From: Lactobacillus kalixensis DSM 16043
Lineage (GTDB): Bacteria; Bacillota; Bacilli; Lactobacillales; Lactobacillaceae
Assembly: GCF_001434335.1 (NCBI RefSeq)
Contig: NZ_AZFM01000009.1
Coordinates: forward strand, 1-64,000
Length of the DNA: 64,000 bases
Reading direction: 5' to 3'
This document shows positions 28,754 to 37,031 of this stretch, in pieces. The notes under the pieces are model-generated. The model was given only the letters and a program-made list of their open reading frames with translations. It was not told the DNA's origin and did no database searches. Both the position numbers and the translations under genes were made by a program. The stretch's first letter is position 1. Every line of letters begins with the position of its first letter.

Positions 28754-28768
28754 ACACTATATTCATAT
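28754..28768 (+). repeat. 15-bp direct repeat, copy 2 (oxc side)
   Basis: An exact second copy of acactatattcatat, 33 bp before the oxc start. It includes TATATT (28758-28763), which could be the -10 of oxc, with only a weak -35 (gtacac) 17 bp upstream, as expected of an activator-dependent promoter. Confidence 0.7.
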
Positions 28769-28801
28769 AAAAAACACTTTCTAAGAAAAAGAGGAAAAAA
28801 G

Positions 28802-30502
28802 ATGGAAGATAACACAGCATATAGTGGCGCTGACTTGTTGATTGACGCTCTTCAAGCTAACGGAATTAACAACATGTATGGTATTGTAGGTATTCCTGTT
28901 ACTGATTTCGCGCGTTTAGCAGAAATCAAAGGAATGAAGTTCTACGGATTTAGACGTGAAGATGCCGCAGTTGATGCTGCAGCAGGTGCTGGTTTTATTA
29001 CTGGCAAACCTGGCGTTGCTTTGACTGTTTCTGCTCCTGGATTTTTGAATGGATTAACTGCTTTAGCTCAAGCTACTGAAAACTCATTCCCATTGATTAT
29101 GATCTCTGGTTCATCTAGTCGTCACATTATCGACATGGGGCGTGGTGACTACGAAGGTATTGACCAATACAATCTTGCTAAGCCTTTCTGTAAGGCCGCA
29201 TATCGCGTTGACCGTGCTCAAGATATGGGATTAGCTGTTGCTCGTGCTGTTAGAACAGCAGTTAGTGGTCGTCCTGGTGGTGTTTATCTTGATCTTCCTG
29301 CCGCAACGATCTCTGATACTGCTACTAAGGCTGAAGCAAACATTTTTGAACCTGTTGAACCAGCTTTAGCTCAGTATCCATCAGATGCTGCAATTAATCG
29401 AGCAGTTTCATTATTAAAGAATGCTAAACATCCAGCTATTATTATTGGTAAAGGTGCAGCTTATGCTCGCAGCGAAAATGAACTTCGTGAATTAGTTGAT
29501 AAGACTAATATTCCATTCTTACCAATGTCAATGGCAAAAGGTGTTATTCCAGATAATTCAGTTCATACTGCTGCTTCAGCTCGATCATTTACATTAAGCA
29601 ACGCTGATGTAATTATGCTTGTTGGTGCAAGATTGAATTGGATGCTTTCAAACGGTGAGGCACCATTATTCAATCCAAATACTAAATTTATTCAAATTGA
29701 AATTGATGCAACTGAATTTGACTCTAACCGTAAGATTGATGCTCCACTTCAAGGTGACATTAAGTCTGTCTTAGAAAAATTAGTACCTGCTGCTGAAAAA
29801 GCAGGTGTTAAGGCTCCTCAAGATTGGTTAGATCAAGTTAAGGCTGAAAGCGATAAGAACAACGCTAAATTTGCTAAGATTATTGAAGCTTCACACAAGT
29901 CTGATACTCTTGGCTACTTTGGTGCTATTACTCCAATTAATGAAATTTTACAAGAACATCCTGATACTTATATCGTAAGTGAAGGTGCTAATGCATTGGA
30001 CGATGGGCGTAATTTAGTTGGTATGAACCTTCCTCGTCACCGTCTTGACACTGGTTCTTGGGGCGTTATGGGTGTTGCTTTAGGCTACGGTATTGCTGCA
30101 GCTGTTGAAACTGGTAGACCAGTTATTGCTATTGAAGGTGACAGTGGCTTTGGCTTTGACGGAATGGAAGTTGAAACTATTTGCCGCTACAACTTACCAA
30201 TTACGATCGTTATTATCAACAACGGTGGTATTTACAATGGTGATAGAAACCCAGTTAAAGACCAACTCGGTCCTACTGTTCTTAGCCACTCTGCACGCTA
30301 TGAAGAAATTGCCAAAGCTTTTGGTGGAAATGGCTATCGTGTAAATAACTATGCTGAAATGAAGAAGGCTTTAGACGAAGCTTATGCTTCAAAGAAGCCA
30401 ACTGTTATTGACGCTCAAATTCCTGTTTCAATGGGTAAGGAATCTGGTCACATTGGTAATTTGAATCCAGAACTTGACCTAGATCCTGCCAAGAATAAGT
30501 AA
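28802..30502 (+). CDS. oxc: Oxalyl-CoA decarboxylase
   Basis: A thiamine-diphosphate enzyme of 566 aa that converts oxalyl-CoA to formyl-CoA and CO2 in the cytoplasm. Domains in order: N-terminal PYR (about 8-180) with Glu53 in GFRREDAAVDAAAG, which should activate the cofactor, and SAPGFLNGLTALAQATENSF; the central domain (about 200-330); and the C-terminal PP domain with the metal motif EGDSGFGFDGMEVETICRYN running to INNGG. The segment SGSSSRHIIDMGRGDYEGID matches oxalyl-CoA decarboxylases and separates it from acetolactate synthases. Ribosome site aaagaggaaa. frc follows 47 bp downstream. CO2 release consumes a proton, so the pathway can raise internal pH. Confidence 0.95.
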   Translation: MEDNTAYSGADLLIDALQANGINNMYGIVGIPVTDFARLAEIKGMKFYGFRREDAAVDAAAGAGFITGKPGVALTVSAPGFLNGLTALAQATENSFPLIMISGSSSRHIIDMGRGDYEGIDQYNLAKPFCKAAYRVDRAQDMGLAVARAVRTAVSGRPGGVYLDLPAATISDTATKAEANIFEPVEPALAQYPSDAAINRAVSLLKNAKHPAIIIGKGAAYARSENELRELVDKTNIPFLPMSMAKGVIPDNSVHTAASARSFTLSNADVIMLVGARLNWMLSNGEAPLFNPNTKFIQIEIDATEFDSNRKIDAPLQGDIKSVLEKLVPAAEKAGVKAPQDWLDQVKAESDKNNAKFAKIIEASHKSDTLGYFGAITPINEILQEHPDTYIVSEGANALDDGRNLVGMNLPRHRLDTGSWGVMGVALGYGIAAAVETGRPVIAIEGDSGFGFDGMEVETICRYNLPITIVIINNGGIYNGDRNPVKDQLGPTVLSHSARYEEIAKAFGGNGYRVNNYAEMKKALDEAYASKKPTVIDAQIPVSMGKESGHIGNLNPELDLDPAKNK

Positions 30503-30549
30503 AAATTTTAATTAAACAAATTAATATTAACTAATGGGAGAAAAATAAA

Positions 30550-31896
30550 ATGGCTGAAACTAATGAAGATTACGCACCATTAAAAGGTATTAAAATTGTT
30601 GACTGGACCCAAGTACAATCAGGCCCATCATGTACTCAATTATTAGCATGGCTTGGTGCTGAAGTTATTAAGATTGAACGTACTAACACTGGAGACCCAA
30701 CTAGAAACGAACTTCTTGATATTCAAGATTCATGGAGTCTTTACTACTTACAATTAAATGCTAACAAGAAGTCATTGACTCTTAACATTAAGTCTCCAGA
30801 AGGTAAGAAGATCATGTACGACCTTTTGAAGAAGGCTGATGTCTTTGTTGAAAATGTTCGTCCAGGTGCTGCAGATCGAGCAGGTTATGGCTGGGACACT
30901 GTTCACAAGCTTAATCCAAGATTAATTATGGCATCACTTAAAGGCTTTAATGAAGGATCACGTTTTGCCAATGTTAAGGCTTTTGAACCAGTTGCTCAAG
31001 CTGCTGGTGGTGCTGCTTCAGCTACTGGTTGGAATGATGGTGAATACAATGTTCCAACTCAATCAGCTGCTGCTTTGGGTGACTCAAACTCAGGGATGCA
31101 CCTTGCAATTGGTATTTTAGCTGCTTTAATGCAACGTGAACGTACTGGCGAAGGTACTTTTGTTTACCAATCAATGCAAGATGCTGTCTTGAACCTCTGC
31201 CGTATCAAGTTGCGTGACCAACTTATGCTTGATAACCTTGGTGCTCTTCCACACTACGCAGTATATCCTGACTACAATTGGGGTAAAGCTATTCCTCGTG
31301 CCGAGAACACTGAAGGTGGTCAAGTTATTGGCTGGACTTACAAGGCTAAAGGTTGGGAAACTGATCCTAATGCTTATGTTTACATTGTTGTTCAAAACAG
31401 TAACAAGTCATGGGAAGCAATTTCTAATGTAATGGGGCATCCAGAATGGATTACTGATCCACGTTTTGTTGACTGGCAACACCGTCAATTGAATAAAGAA
31501 GACCTTTACAAGTGCATCGAAAGCTATACTAAGAACTACGATAAGTATGAATTAACTAAGACTTTAGGTGAAGCTGGAGTTCCAGTTGGTCCAGTTCTTG
31601 ATTGGCATGAACTTGAAAATGATCCTGACTTAAACGAAGATGGTACGATTGTGACTATCGATCAAGGTGGTAATCGTGGTAAGTTCAAGACTATTGGTTT
31701 ACCATTTACTTTGGCCAACTACAAGCCTGACTACAAGCGTGCACCAGACTTGGGTGAAAACAATAAAGAAATTTTAGCTTCACTTGGTTATGATCCAGAT
31801 CAAATCGAAAAATTAACCGAAGAAGGCGTAATTTCTAAGGTGGCAACTCCTAAGAATCCACGTGTTCAAGTTATTAAGGGTAAAGATAACGAATAA
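30550..31896 (+). CDS. frc: Formyl-CoA:oxalate CoA-transferase
   Basis: A class III CoA-transferase of 448 aa that moves CoA from formyl-CoA to oxalate, regenerating the substrate of Oxc. Motifs: VDWTQVQSGPSCTQLLAWLG, VIKIERTNTGDPTRN, ENVRPGAADRAGYGW, ALGDSNSGMHLAIGILAALM and MQDAVLNLCRIKLRDQ with the catalytic Asp211 that forms acyl-aspartyl intermediates. The NTEGGQVIGW segment corresponds to the glycine loop that closes over the active site. Ribosome site atgggag. Forms an operon with oxc and ends in a bidirectional terminator. Confidence 0.95.
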   Translation: MAETNEDYAPLKGIKIVDWTQVQSGPSCTQLLAWLGAEVIKIERTNTGDPTRNELLDIQDSWSLYYLQLNANKKSLTLNIKSPEGKKIMYDLLKKADVFVENVRPGAADRAGYGWDTVHKLNPRLIMASLKGFNEGSRFANVKAFEPVAQAAGGAASATGWNDGEYNVPTQSAAALGDSNSGMHLAIGILAALMQRERTGEGTFVYQSMQDAVLNLCRIKLRDQLMLDNLGALPHYAVYPDYNWGKAIPRAENTEGGQVIGWTYKAKGWETDPNAYVYIVVQNSNKSWEAISNVMGHPEWITDPRFVDWQHRQLNKEDLYKCIESYTKNYDKYELTKTLGEAGVPVGPVLDWHELENDPDLNEDGTIVTIDQGGNRGKFKTIGLPFTLANYKPDYKRAPDLGENNKEILASLGYDPDQIEKLTEEGVISKVATPKNPRVQVIKGKDNE

Positions 31897-31916
31897 ATTC
31901 AGTAATGAAGTATAAA

Positions 31917-31961
31917 AATAACCTTCAAAATTCAAATTGGATTTTGAAGGTTATTTGTTTT
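31917..31961. terminator. Bidirectional terminator between frc and pepE
   Basis: A 15-bp perfect stem, aataaccttcaaaat/attttgaaggttatt, loop of 9, followed by T-rich sequence. It lies between convergent genes. Confidence 0.88.
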
Positions 31962-31976
31962 CTTTTTAACTTTTTA

Positions 31977-33293
31977 TTAAGCTAATGAATCCCAAAGTGG
32001 TAAGTCAGTGATTTCACCTTCGGCAAGCTTCTTTTGTTCAGCGGTCAAATACTTCTTGTGGACAACAACTTCGTAAACGTATTCGTTGAACCAATCATTG
32101 TTCATAACGTAGTAACCTTTTTCACCGCTCTTGTCACCCCATGAGTTTTCAACTTTCCATTGACGAACTTCACCGTTGTCTTCATCAACACCGACTAAGG
32201 TCATAGCGTGAGAAACTTCACCAACACCGGTGCGAAGACGATCAGCCTTACTCATGTTAAGGTCAACGCCAAATAAATCATTTAACTTGTACAAGTTAGT
32301 ATCTAAGTAACCAGTCTTACGGTCCATTTGACGAAGAACATCGTTACCAAACCATACAGCTTCGCCGTCCTTTAATTGAGCGCTTGCAGCTTGAGTTAAG
32401 TATTCCATTGGTACATTCAAAAGCTTGATTCTGTATGAGCCTTCGATGTTGTCTTCACCTGGCAAACCATATAGCTTGTCATATTCGTGATCTGGAGCGT
32501 TAGTTAAGACCACATAGTCGTTCCAGTCAAGATCAGCTAAATACTTGTGGACAAATTCAAGTGGGGTAAGATTCTTTTCTAAGTGATACTTCTTATCGTC
32601 ATCACGATATTCAAGATCAAAAGTCTTAGGTGGTTCACCAACAGCAATTGCAGTCATGCGGTAAACTTCACTTAAGAATTTTTTACGCATTTTTTCGATT
32701 TCGTCATCTTTGCCATCTTGCTTTAATTTACGTAAAACTAAGGCATCTTTCTTAAGCTTGTCACCAAGAGCGGTTGCAAAACCAGTGGTGTCATTAGTGT
32801 TGAAAGTTTCAGGCATTGCATATGAAGGTACTAAGCCGTATTTTTCTACTAAAGCAGCACCCATGTGGAATTGACCACCATCGGCTCCTGCAAAGTCTAA
32901 GTCAGCTTTAACTTCACGCGAGTCAAGAGGCTTGTCAGCGGTTTTTAAGATGTTGTCGTAGAAAATGTTAGCGCGTTCGATCTTGTCCCAGAAAAAGTTG
33001 TAAGCTTGTGAGAAAGTGAAATTCTTAGCCTTATACTTTTTACCGAAGAAGTGACGAGCAATGTTGAGTGTAGAGAATAACCAGCAACGACCAGAGTGCT
33101 TTTGGTTAGTTACATTGTCAGTATCAAGCTCGGTTGAGAAGACGCGGGTTAATTCACCTTGAACGCGGTCATTATATGAAGCTTCAAGTACACCGCTACG
33201 TTGTGCAGCACGAGCAATGACTTGGTTTTCAGGATTATTGTTAAATTCTTGTGAAAATTCATCTAATTCTTGAAGAGTTAATTTATGTGACAT
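31977..33293 (-). CDS. pepE: C1B thiol endopeptidase PepE-like
   Basis: A cytoplasmic papain-like peptidase of 438 aa. Triad: Cys70 in KHSGRCWLFS, His in VSHAMTLVGVDED, Asn in KVENSWGDKSG. From memory of the family it matches Lactobacillus PepE closely (for example IARAAQRSGVLEASYNDRVQ and TDLPLWDSLA at the C-terminus). It would cut internal bonds of peptides delivered by Opp. It is a paralogue of the gene at 16154. Strong ribosome site aaaaaggagc on the minus strand. Monocistronic, between hsp20 (same strand, upstream) and the terminator shared with frc. Confidence 0.92.
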   Translation of the reverse strand: MSHKLTLQELDEFSQEFNNNPENQVIARAAQRSGVLEASYNDRVQGELTRVFSTELDTDNVTNQKHSGRCWLFSTLNIARHFFGKKYKAKNFTFSQAYNFFWDKIERANIFYDNILKTADKPLDSREVKADLDFAGADGGQFHMGAALVEKYGLVPSYAMPETFNTNDTTGFATALGDKLKKDALVLRKLKQDGKDDEIEKMRKKFLSEVYRMTAIAVGEPPKTFDLEYRDDDKKYHLEKNLTPLEFVHKYLADLDWNDYVVLTNAPDHEYDKLYGLPGEDNIEGSYRIKLLNVPMEYLTQAASAQLKDGEAVWFGNDVLRQMDRKTGYLDTNLYKLNDLFGVDLNMSKADRLRTGVGEVSHAMTLVGVDEDNGEVRQWKVENSWGDKSGEKGYYVMNNDWFNEYVYEVVVHKKYLTAEQKKLAEGEITDLPLWDSLA

Positions 33294-33351
33294 AGAATGC
33301 TCCTTTTTAATTTTTTCTTAAACTAACTCCATTTTATTCCTATTTTGAGCA

Positions 33352-33383
33352 AAAGAAAAGCAGACCTTTAATAGTCTGCTTTT
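33352..33383 (-). terminator. Terminator of hsp20
   Basis: On the minus strand, stem aaaagcagac/gtctgctttt runs into tctttt. It separates hsp20 from pepE. Confidence 0.8.
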
Positions 33384-33440
33384 CCCAGAGAATTATAAAA
33401 TTGTTAACTTATAGGGACTTCTTGCATATTAATCTATAAG

Positions 33441-33869
33441 TTAATCTATTTGAATTGAACTGTTATTGCTATCAGCAGTTTGCTTAGGCAAATTAATAGT
33501 CAATACACCATTATCATACTTTGCATGAATCTTGTTTGCAACTACATTTGGAAATCTGTAACTACGAGAAACATGTCCTTCGCTTCTTTCTTGGTGAATA
33601 ACGTTATCTTTTTCGTTGTTTAAGTCCTTAATGGTCTTTCTGTTACTTGAGACAGTTAAAACGTTATTACTGTAATTTAACTTGATTTCGTCTTTCTTAA
33701 GACCAGGCATATCGATCTTGACCGTATATTCCTTGTCATTTTCAGTGACGTCTGATTGCATCATGTCGCTGATTTCATTGTCATCAAAGAAGTTCTTTGG
33801 AAAACCAAACCAGTCGTTCATTGCATCAAACATATCATTTCTGCGACGATCTATCATTTCATTTGCCAT
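33441..33869 (-). CDS. hsp20: Small heat shock protein, Hsp20/alpha-crystallin family
   Basis: A cytoplasmic holdase chaperone of 142 aa. The variable N-terminal arm (RNDMFDAMNDWFGFPKNFF) precedes the alpha-crystallin domain at about 40-135: YTVKIDMPGLKKDEIKLNYS, then SRSYRFPN and YDNGVLTINLPK. The usual C-terminal IXI motif is represented by SIQID. Upstream on the same strand is a CIRCE operator, so HrcA should repress it at normal temperature. Ribosome site gaaaggaag precedes ATG. Confidence 0.95.
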   Translation of the reverse strand: MANEMIDRRRNDMFDAMNDWFGFPKNFFDDNEISDMMQSDVTENDKEYTVKIDMPGLKKDEIKLNYSNNVLTVSSNRKTIKDLNNEKDNVIHQERSEGHVSRSYRFPNVVANKIHAKYDNGVLTINLPKQTADSNNSSIQID

Positions 33870-33929
33870 AGTAAAACTTCCTTTCTTTACACTGATTATT
33901 GTAGAAGCTTTTCATAAAAATTAAACTAT

Positions 33930-33956
33930 TTAGCACTCGAAAGCATATAGTGCTAA
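33930..33956. promoter_or_regulatory. CIRCE operator (HrcA site) of hsp20
   Basis: TTAGCACTC, a 9-bp spacer, then tAGTGCTAA: the 9-9-9 CIRCE layout with a single mismatch (T for G at the first base of the second arm). It lies 61 bp upstream of the hsp20 start on the minus strand and 70 bp from the divergent greA-like gene. Confidence 0.92.
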
Positions 33957-34026
33957 TTTTTGAACTTTACAGGTTGTTGATCTTTTTCTAAAATCAAATC
34001 AAATAAAAAAGTGAAAGTGCAAAAAA

Positions 34027-34488
34027 ATGGTATATTATCAAAAAATGACCCCAGAAGGGTACAAACAAATTGAAGATGAAATTGCAAGATTAAAGAAGGA
34101 TCGTCCTCGAAGAATTAAAATTTTGCAGCAAGCCCGGGCTCTTGGCGACTTATCTGAAAATACTGAGTATACAGAGGCTAAGCACGATTTAGGGCACCTA
34201 CAAAGCCGTCTGCGCTATTTGGATAAGCAACTAAAGTATGCGGAAGTAATTGAGCAAAAAAACGATGGTAAGGTCAATATGGGCACGACAGTGGTATTAA
34301 AGTTTGATGATGATAATGAAACGGAAGAATACAAGGTGGTTGGTAGGATGGAAGCAGATTTGGCTGCTGGCAAAGTTTCATTTGATTCGCCATTGGGCCA
34401 AGCAATTATGAAGCAAGAAGCGGGTGTAACTGTGACGGTTGAAGCACCGGCAGGTAGTTATCAAGTGACAATCATCAGTGTTAAATAA
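34027..34488 (+). CDS. GreA/GreB family transcript cleavage factor
   Basis: An RNA polymerase secondary-channel factor of 153 aa that helps stalled polymerase cleave backtracked RNA. The N-terminal coiled coil (about 1-78) carries the acidic tip ARALGDLSENTEYTEAKHDL, the GreA hallmark, and the C-terminal FKBP-like domain ends in SPLGQAIMKQEAGVTVTVEAPAGSY. It is a typical GreA length but is probably a paralogue rather than the housekeeping copy, since the sequence QQARALGDLSENTEY is conserved while the C-terminal domain is more diverged. The ribosome site is weak (gaaagtg). Divergent from hsp20. Confidence 0.85.
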   Translation: MVYYQKMTPEGYKQIEDEIARLKKDRPRRIKILQQARALGDLSENTEYTEAKHDLGHLQSRLRYLDKQLKYAEVIEQKNDGKVNMGTTVVLKFDDDNETEEYKVVGRMEADLAAGKVSFDSPLGQAIMKQEAGVTVTVEAPAGSYQVTIISVK

Positions 34489-34506
34489 GGAAAATTGAAT
34501 ATTAAG

Positions 34507-34537
34507 ATGAACAGGCGAAAGTCTGTTTATTTTTTTA
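34507..34537 (+). terminator. Terminator of the greA-like gene
   Basis: A short stem, aacagg/tctgtt (with G-U), around cgaaag, followed by a T run. Confidence 0.6.
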
Positions 34538-34547
34538 CAAATTTTTA

Positions 34548-34576
34548 TTGCTTTTCAAAACGTTTGTTCTTATAAT
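34548..34576 (+). promoter_or_regulatory. Promoter of the Y-family polymerase gene
   Basis: TTGCTT (34548-34553), a 17-bp spacer and a perfect TATAAT (34571-34576). The start of transcription would fall near 34583, next to the LexA box. Confidence 0.75.
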
Positions 34577-34584
34577 ATTTATAA

Positions 34585-34598
34585 CGAACGAATGTTTA
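34585..34598. promoter_or_regulatory. LexA (SOS) box
   Basis: cgaacgaatgttta matches the Gram-positive LexA consensus CGAACRNRYGTTYC at 13 of 14 positions (last base A). It lies just downstream of the -10, where bound LexA would block initiation. Confidence 0.75.
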
Positions 34599-34612
34599 AA
34601 GAGGTGAAGCCG

Positions 34613-35932
34613 ATGTATGATTATCGATATGAACCCCACAGGGTAATCTTCATGATTGATAACAAATCATTTTTTGCTAGCTGTGAAGCCTTGCGCTTGG
34701 GTCTTAATCCAATGAAGGCGGCTTTGGCCGTTGTTTCGCAGCAGCCTAATTCGGATTGGGGATCGGGCTTGATCATGGCAGCTTCACCGCTTGCTAAGAA
34801 GAAGTATGGGTTGAAAAATGTGATGCGGGCACGGGATTTGCCTGATTTAAGAAAAGCGCCAGACTTGAAGATTGTTGAGCCACACATGAATTTATACATC
34901 AAGCGCAGTATGCAGATACTTAATATTTTCAAAAAATATGCGGCTGATGAAGATATACATGTGTATTCAATCGATGAGAGTATGATCGATATGACCAAGT
35001 CTTGGCACCTATTTGGCGATGATCCTTATTATGTTGGCCGTAGGATTCAAGAAGATATTCGTAACACTTTAGGTTTTTATACAACCTGCGGAATCGGTGA
35101 GAATCCACTGCTAGCTAAACTTGCTATGGATATTTCTGCTAAGCATCGCACCTCAATGATTGATTATTGGCATTATATTGATGTCCCTGACACGATTTGG
35201 AAAATTTCCAAATTAGAAGATGTTTGGGGGATTAATACGCGGACAGCTGAACATTTGAGAAGGATCGGCATTAACAATATGTATGAATTGGCCCACACTG
35301 ATCCTGATATTTTGAAAAAAGAATTTGGAGTGATTGGCGAGCAATTATTTGCTATGAGTTGGGGCGTGGATCGCAGTATTATTAGCCACAAGTATTTCCC
35401 GCAGAATAAAAGTTATGGCAATTCTCAAGTATTAACTCGTGATTATCTCGATCAGCGGCAGATTGAGATTGTAATTCGTGAAATTGGCGAACAAGTCGCA
35501 GCGCGAATTCGTGCTTATGGCTTAAAAGTAGGAAGAATTGGCTTATTTGTTGGATATTCTTTTAAAGAGCGCGAGAATGGGGACCGTCGTGGCGGCTTTA
35601 GAATTCAGCAGAAGATTACGCCGACCAGCAACAATGATGAATTAGTACGCGAATTGCATGCACTATTTAGGAAAAAGTGGCATGGTGAAGCTGTTAGAAC
35701 AATTGGAGTTGATTATAGTCAGCTCAATCCGGATCTTGACCAACAACTTAGCTTTTTCATGACGCCTGAACAAGAGATTAAGAAGCGCAATTTTGACATG
35801 ACGGTAGATAAAATTCGTAAAAAATATGGCTTTGCAAGTTTAGTGAAGGCATCAAGCTTACTTGAAGGAGCAACCGCAATTAGGCGCAGTATCTTAGTTG
35901 GTGGACATAATGGTGGTAATGCATATGAGTGA
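34613..35932 (+). CDS. Y-family DNA polymerase (UmuC/UvrX type), SOS-regulated
   Basis: A translesion polymerase of 439 aa. ATG at 34613 follows gaggtg; the upstream ATG at 34592 lies inside the LexA box and has no ribosome site. Catalytic acids are visible: Asp16 in FMIDNKSFFASCEAL and Asp121-Glu122 in VYSIDESMID. Next come the helix-hairpin-helix region (DVWGINTRTAEHLRRIGI) and the little-finger domain (VLTRDYLDQRQIEIVIREI). A C-terminal QLSFF-type stretch (DQQLSFFMTPE) is a probable sliding-clamp motif. A YolD-like gene overlaps its end, the usual pairing for plasmid- and chromosome-borne UvrX polymerases. Confidence 0.93.
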   Translation: MYDYRYEPHRVIFMIDNKSFFASCEALRLGLNPMKAALAVVSQQPNSDWGSGLIMAASPLAKKKYGLKNVMRARDLPDLRKAPDLKIVEPHMNLYIKRSMQILNIFKKYAADEDIHVYSIDESMIDMTKSWHLFGDDPYYVGRRIQEDIRNTLGFYTTCGIGENPLLAKLAMDISAKHRTSMIDYWHYIDVPDTIWKISKLEDVWGINTRTAEHLRRIGINNMYELAHTDPDILKKEFGVIGEQLFAMSWGVDRSIISHKYFPQNKSYGNSQVLTRDYLDQRQIEIVIREIGEQVAARIRAYGLKVGRIGLFVGYSFKERENGDRRGGFRIQQKITPTSNNDELVRELHALFRKKWHGEAVRTIGVDYSQLNPDLDQQLSFFMTPEQEIKKRNFDMTVDKIRKKYGFASLVKASSLLEGATAIRRSILVGGHNGGNAYE

Positions 35933-36299
35933 TTTTGATCGCAAAGTTGAACTATTTTTTAAAAATTATCAAGATCGCGGAATGAAGAAGTGGGCTGGCT
36001 TTTTTCTAAGTGACCATACCCTGAAAATCAATAAAGATCAGGCTAAGCAAAAAATTGTTCATCATAAGAAGGAAACGATGCCACTTGTCGAAATTGGTGA
36101 TCTCTTGTTTAAAGCCTTTAGCGAGCATCGCTATGTGGAAATTCAGCTAAAGGAATTAGATGGCGAGGGTGAATTTAAAGACTGTCTGAGTGGTTTTGTT
36201 GAAGGCTATTATGGAAGCATGATTATGGTTTCTGGGCAAAAAATTGATTTAAATAATATTAATCATATTAGCTTGTCACAAAATAATTTGCATAGTTAA
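35925..36299 (+). CDS. YolD-like protein, partner of the Y-family polymerase
   Basis: A small cytoplasmic protein of 124 aa of the YolD type, commonly encoded next to UmuC/UvrX polymerases and suggested to act like UmuD. ATG at 35925 overlaps the polymerase stop (ATGAGTGA), with tggtgg about 8 bp upstream, so translation is coupled; ATG at 35919 is less well placed. Visible features: MKKWAGFFLSDHTLKI near the start and a C-terminal strand region KIDLNNINHISL. No autocleavage Ser/Lys dyad is evident. Control should be by the LexA box of the operon. Confidence 0.82.
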   Translation: MSDFDRKVELFFKNYQDRGMKKWAGFFLSDHTLKINKDQAKQKIVHHKKETMPLVEIGDLLFKAFSEHRYVEIQLKELDGEGEFKDCLSGFVEGYYGSMIMVSGQKIDLNNINHISLSQNNLHS

Positions 36300-36367
36300 G
36301 CCATTAATTCAGTTTTTTTGCTATAATGTATATTTTAGATACGTAAATATGCATAGGAGTGAAAGTC

Positions 36368-37027
36368 GTGAATACACCTGAATCAAGAGAAGGCAACTTG
36401 ATTCGCTACCTCGTTTATTTCGTAAGCTATTTATTAGCTGCCGGCGTGGTGAAATTAGTTACTTTAAAAAATCCGTTGCGAGTTTGGGATATTATTTTAT
36501 TTGTCTTAGTTGCCGCAATGGTTCTCTTATTTTATATATATCGCTTTAATCGTGAACAGAGATTTTTTGAAAGTCGCAAGTGGCCATGGCTTGGAGATTT
36601 AGGGCTAATTATTGGATTAACATTACTAGTAACGGGATTACGAGTCCTGGTGATGTACTTACAGACATATAAGTATGTTAATTTATATGGCTTTCAAGAG
36701 ATGTATTTAAAACAAGAAAACATCCATATGTTTTGGTTCTTAATCGTGGCAGAAGGAATTGTTATGCCGATTTTGCAAGAATTTTTAGCAACAGGATTTG
36801 TCTTTAATTATGCCTTTAGAGGAAATTCTAAAGCTACAGCATTATTTGGAATGTTAGTATCAGGCTTGATATTTAGCGTGCTTAATTTCCAATTTTCACT
36901 CCCACTGTTTTTAATTGAAACTTGTTTTGGTGCATTTTTTGCTTGGTCATATTTGTATACTCAATCAATCTGGATGCCTATTTATCTAGCTGTTGTCAGT
37001 GGAATTCTTAGAATAATTATGATTTAA
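36368..37027 (+). CDS. CPBP-family intramembrane protein with degenerate protease motifs
   Basis: A membrane protein of 219 aa with about six hydrophobic segments. The C-terminal half resembles the CPBP (CaaX protease/bacteriocin-processing) domain. Where active members have EExxxR, this reads LQEFLATGFVFNYAFR. Where they have FxxxH with a metal His, it reads FSVLNFQF, lacking the His. The ordinary catalytic arrangement is therefore incomplete and it may be a non-proteolytic member. The start is GTG at 36368 with aggag 8 bp before; a GTG at 36359 overlaps that site. Monocistronic, with a strong terminator downstream. Some relatives give immunity to bacteriocins; no bacteriocin gene is seen here. 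Confidence 0.65.
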   Translation: MNTPESREGNLIRYLVYFVSYLLAAGVVKLVTLKNPLRVWDIILFVLVAAMVLLFYIYRFNREQRFFESRKWPWLGDLGLIIGLTLLVTGLRVLVMYLQTYKYVNLYGFQEMYLKQENIHMFWFLIVAEGIVMPILQEFLATGFVFNYAFRGNSKATALFGMLVSGLIFSVLNFQFSLPLFLIETCFGAFFAWSYLYTQSIWMPIYLAVVSGILRIIMI

Positions 37028-37031
37028 ATAT

